Source: Plectosphaerella cucumerina
Lineage: Eukaryota; Ascomycota; Sordariomycetes; Glomerellales; Plectosphaerellaceae
Reading direction: 5' to 3'
DNA: 64,000 nt
NCBI GenBank assembly: GCA_020746995.1
Contig: JAGPXD010000002.1
Span: 2,480,001-2,544,000, forward strand
A program made the translations under genes and the position numbers. The notes below the pieces were generated by a model. It was not told the origin of the DNA and ran no database searches. It was given only the letters and a program-made list of their open reading frames with translations. Below, one piece after another: positions 63,767 to 64,000 of this stretch (position 1 is the stretch's first letter; each line of letters starts with the position of its first letter).

Positions 63767-64000
63767 TGTGCACGGGCCAACAAACGTCTTGAATGCAGTT
63801 GGAGGCTAATGGGTGGTCCAAATTGAGCCTAGTGTCGTTCGGGAATCTCTCGGTGTCTGTGGAAACGTTTGGATCGCGAGTGTGACTGTAACTTGGGATC
63901 GCGGTCGATTGTTGAGGGCGTTGAGTGCTTGATTCTGCAGTTGTGTGTCGAAGGATGGGAACGATGGCGCCAGGCTTGGTCGTTAAATGGGCTGGAGATA
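63767..64000. other. Upstream region of the last gene, truncated by the window edge
   Basis: 234 bp preceding the start codon of the minus-strand gene. It presumably contains its promoter. No motif could be supported. Confidence 0.4.

Overview
The window is a GC-rich piece of a filamentous ascomycete genome, most likely a Sordariomycete. The signs are protein-coding genes interrupted by short (about 50-75 bp) introns with GTAAGT-type donors, and fungal-specific families: an SREBP-type bHLH factor with the tyrosine-containing basic region and a fungal C-terminal domain, a PF11951-type transcription factor, and a secreted neutral ceramidase. Intergenic regions are long. No rRNA, tRNA, CRISPR array or autonomous transposon could be supported. 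All splice models here were built by eye from donor/acceptor sites and phase; none is backed by transcripts.

Layout. 1-5855: a Mn-type cation diffusion facilitator (minus, cut by the left edge) and a ZIP-family zinc/iron transporter (plus) lie head to head. 7877-11637: a small mitochondrial-type membrane protein and the Srs2/UvrD-type DNA helicase, both minus. 13610-15247: a signal-peptide plus single-membrane-span protein with a long disordered tail. 15994-16210: a 17-bp minisatellite beside the end of a MITE-like element. 16337-16865: an AIG2-like gamma-glutamylcyclotransferase gene with an apparent one-base frameshift. 18199-26005: SREBP homologue, then neutral ceramidase. 26323-33846: three minus-strand genes (unknown protein, amadoriase-type FAD oxidase, small C2H2 protein). 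37499-39899: ACR-2-like transcription factor without a visible zinc cluster. 40220-41717: EasF/EgtD-type SAM methyltransferase. 41718-53970: about 12 kb with no convincing gene but with two MITE-like elements. 53971-55508: four-finger C2H2 transcription factor. 60633-63766: DsbA-family oxidoreductase, TFIIE beta subunit and a short unrecognised protein.

The genes are mostly unrelated housekeeping and regulatory functions and do not form an obvious biosynthetic cluster. Two local pairings stand out: the divergent metal transporters, and SREBP followed by ceramidase (both tied to membrane lipid homeostasis). The least ordinary DNA is the pair of small inverted-repeat elements at 45.2-46.3 kb and the related minisatellite at 16.0 kb, which share an unusual 17-bp internal repeat and an element end.
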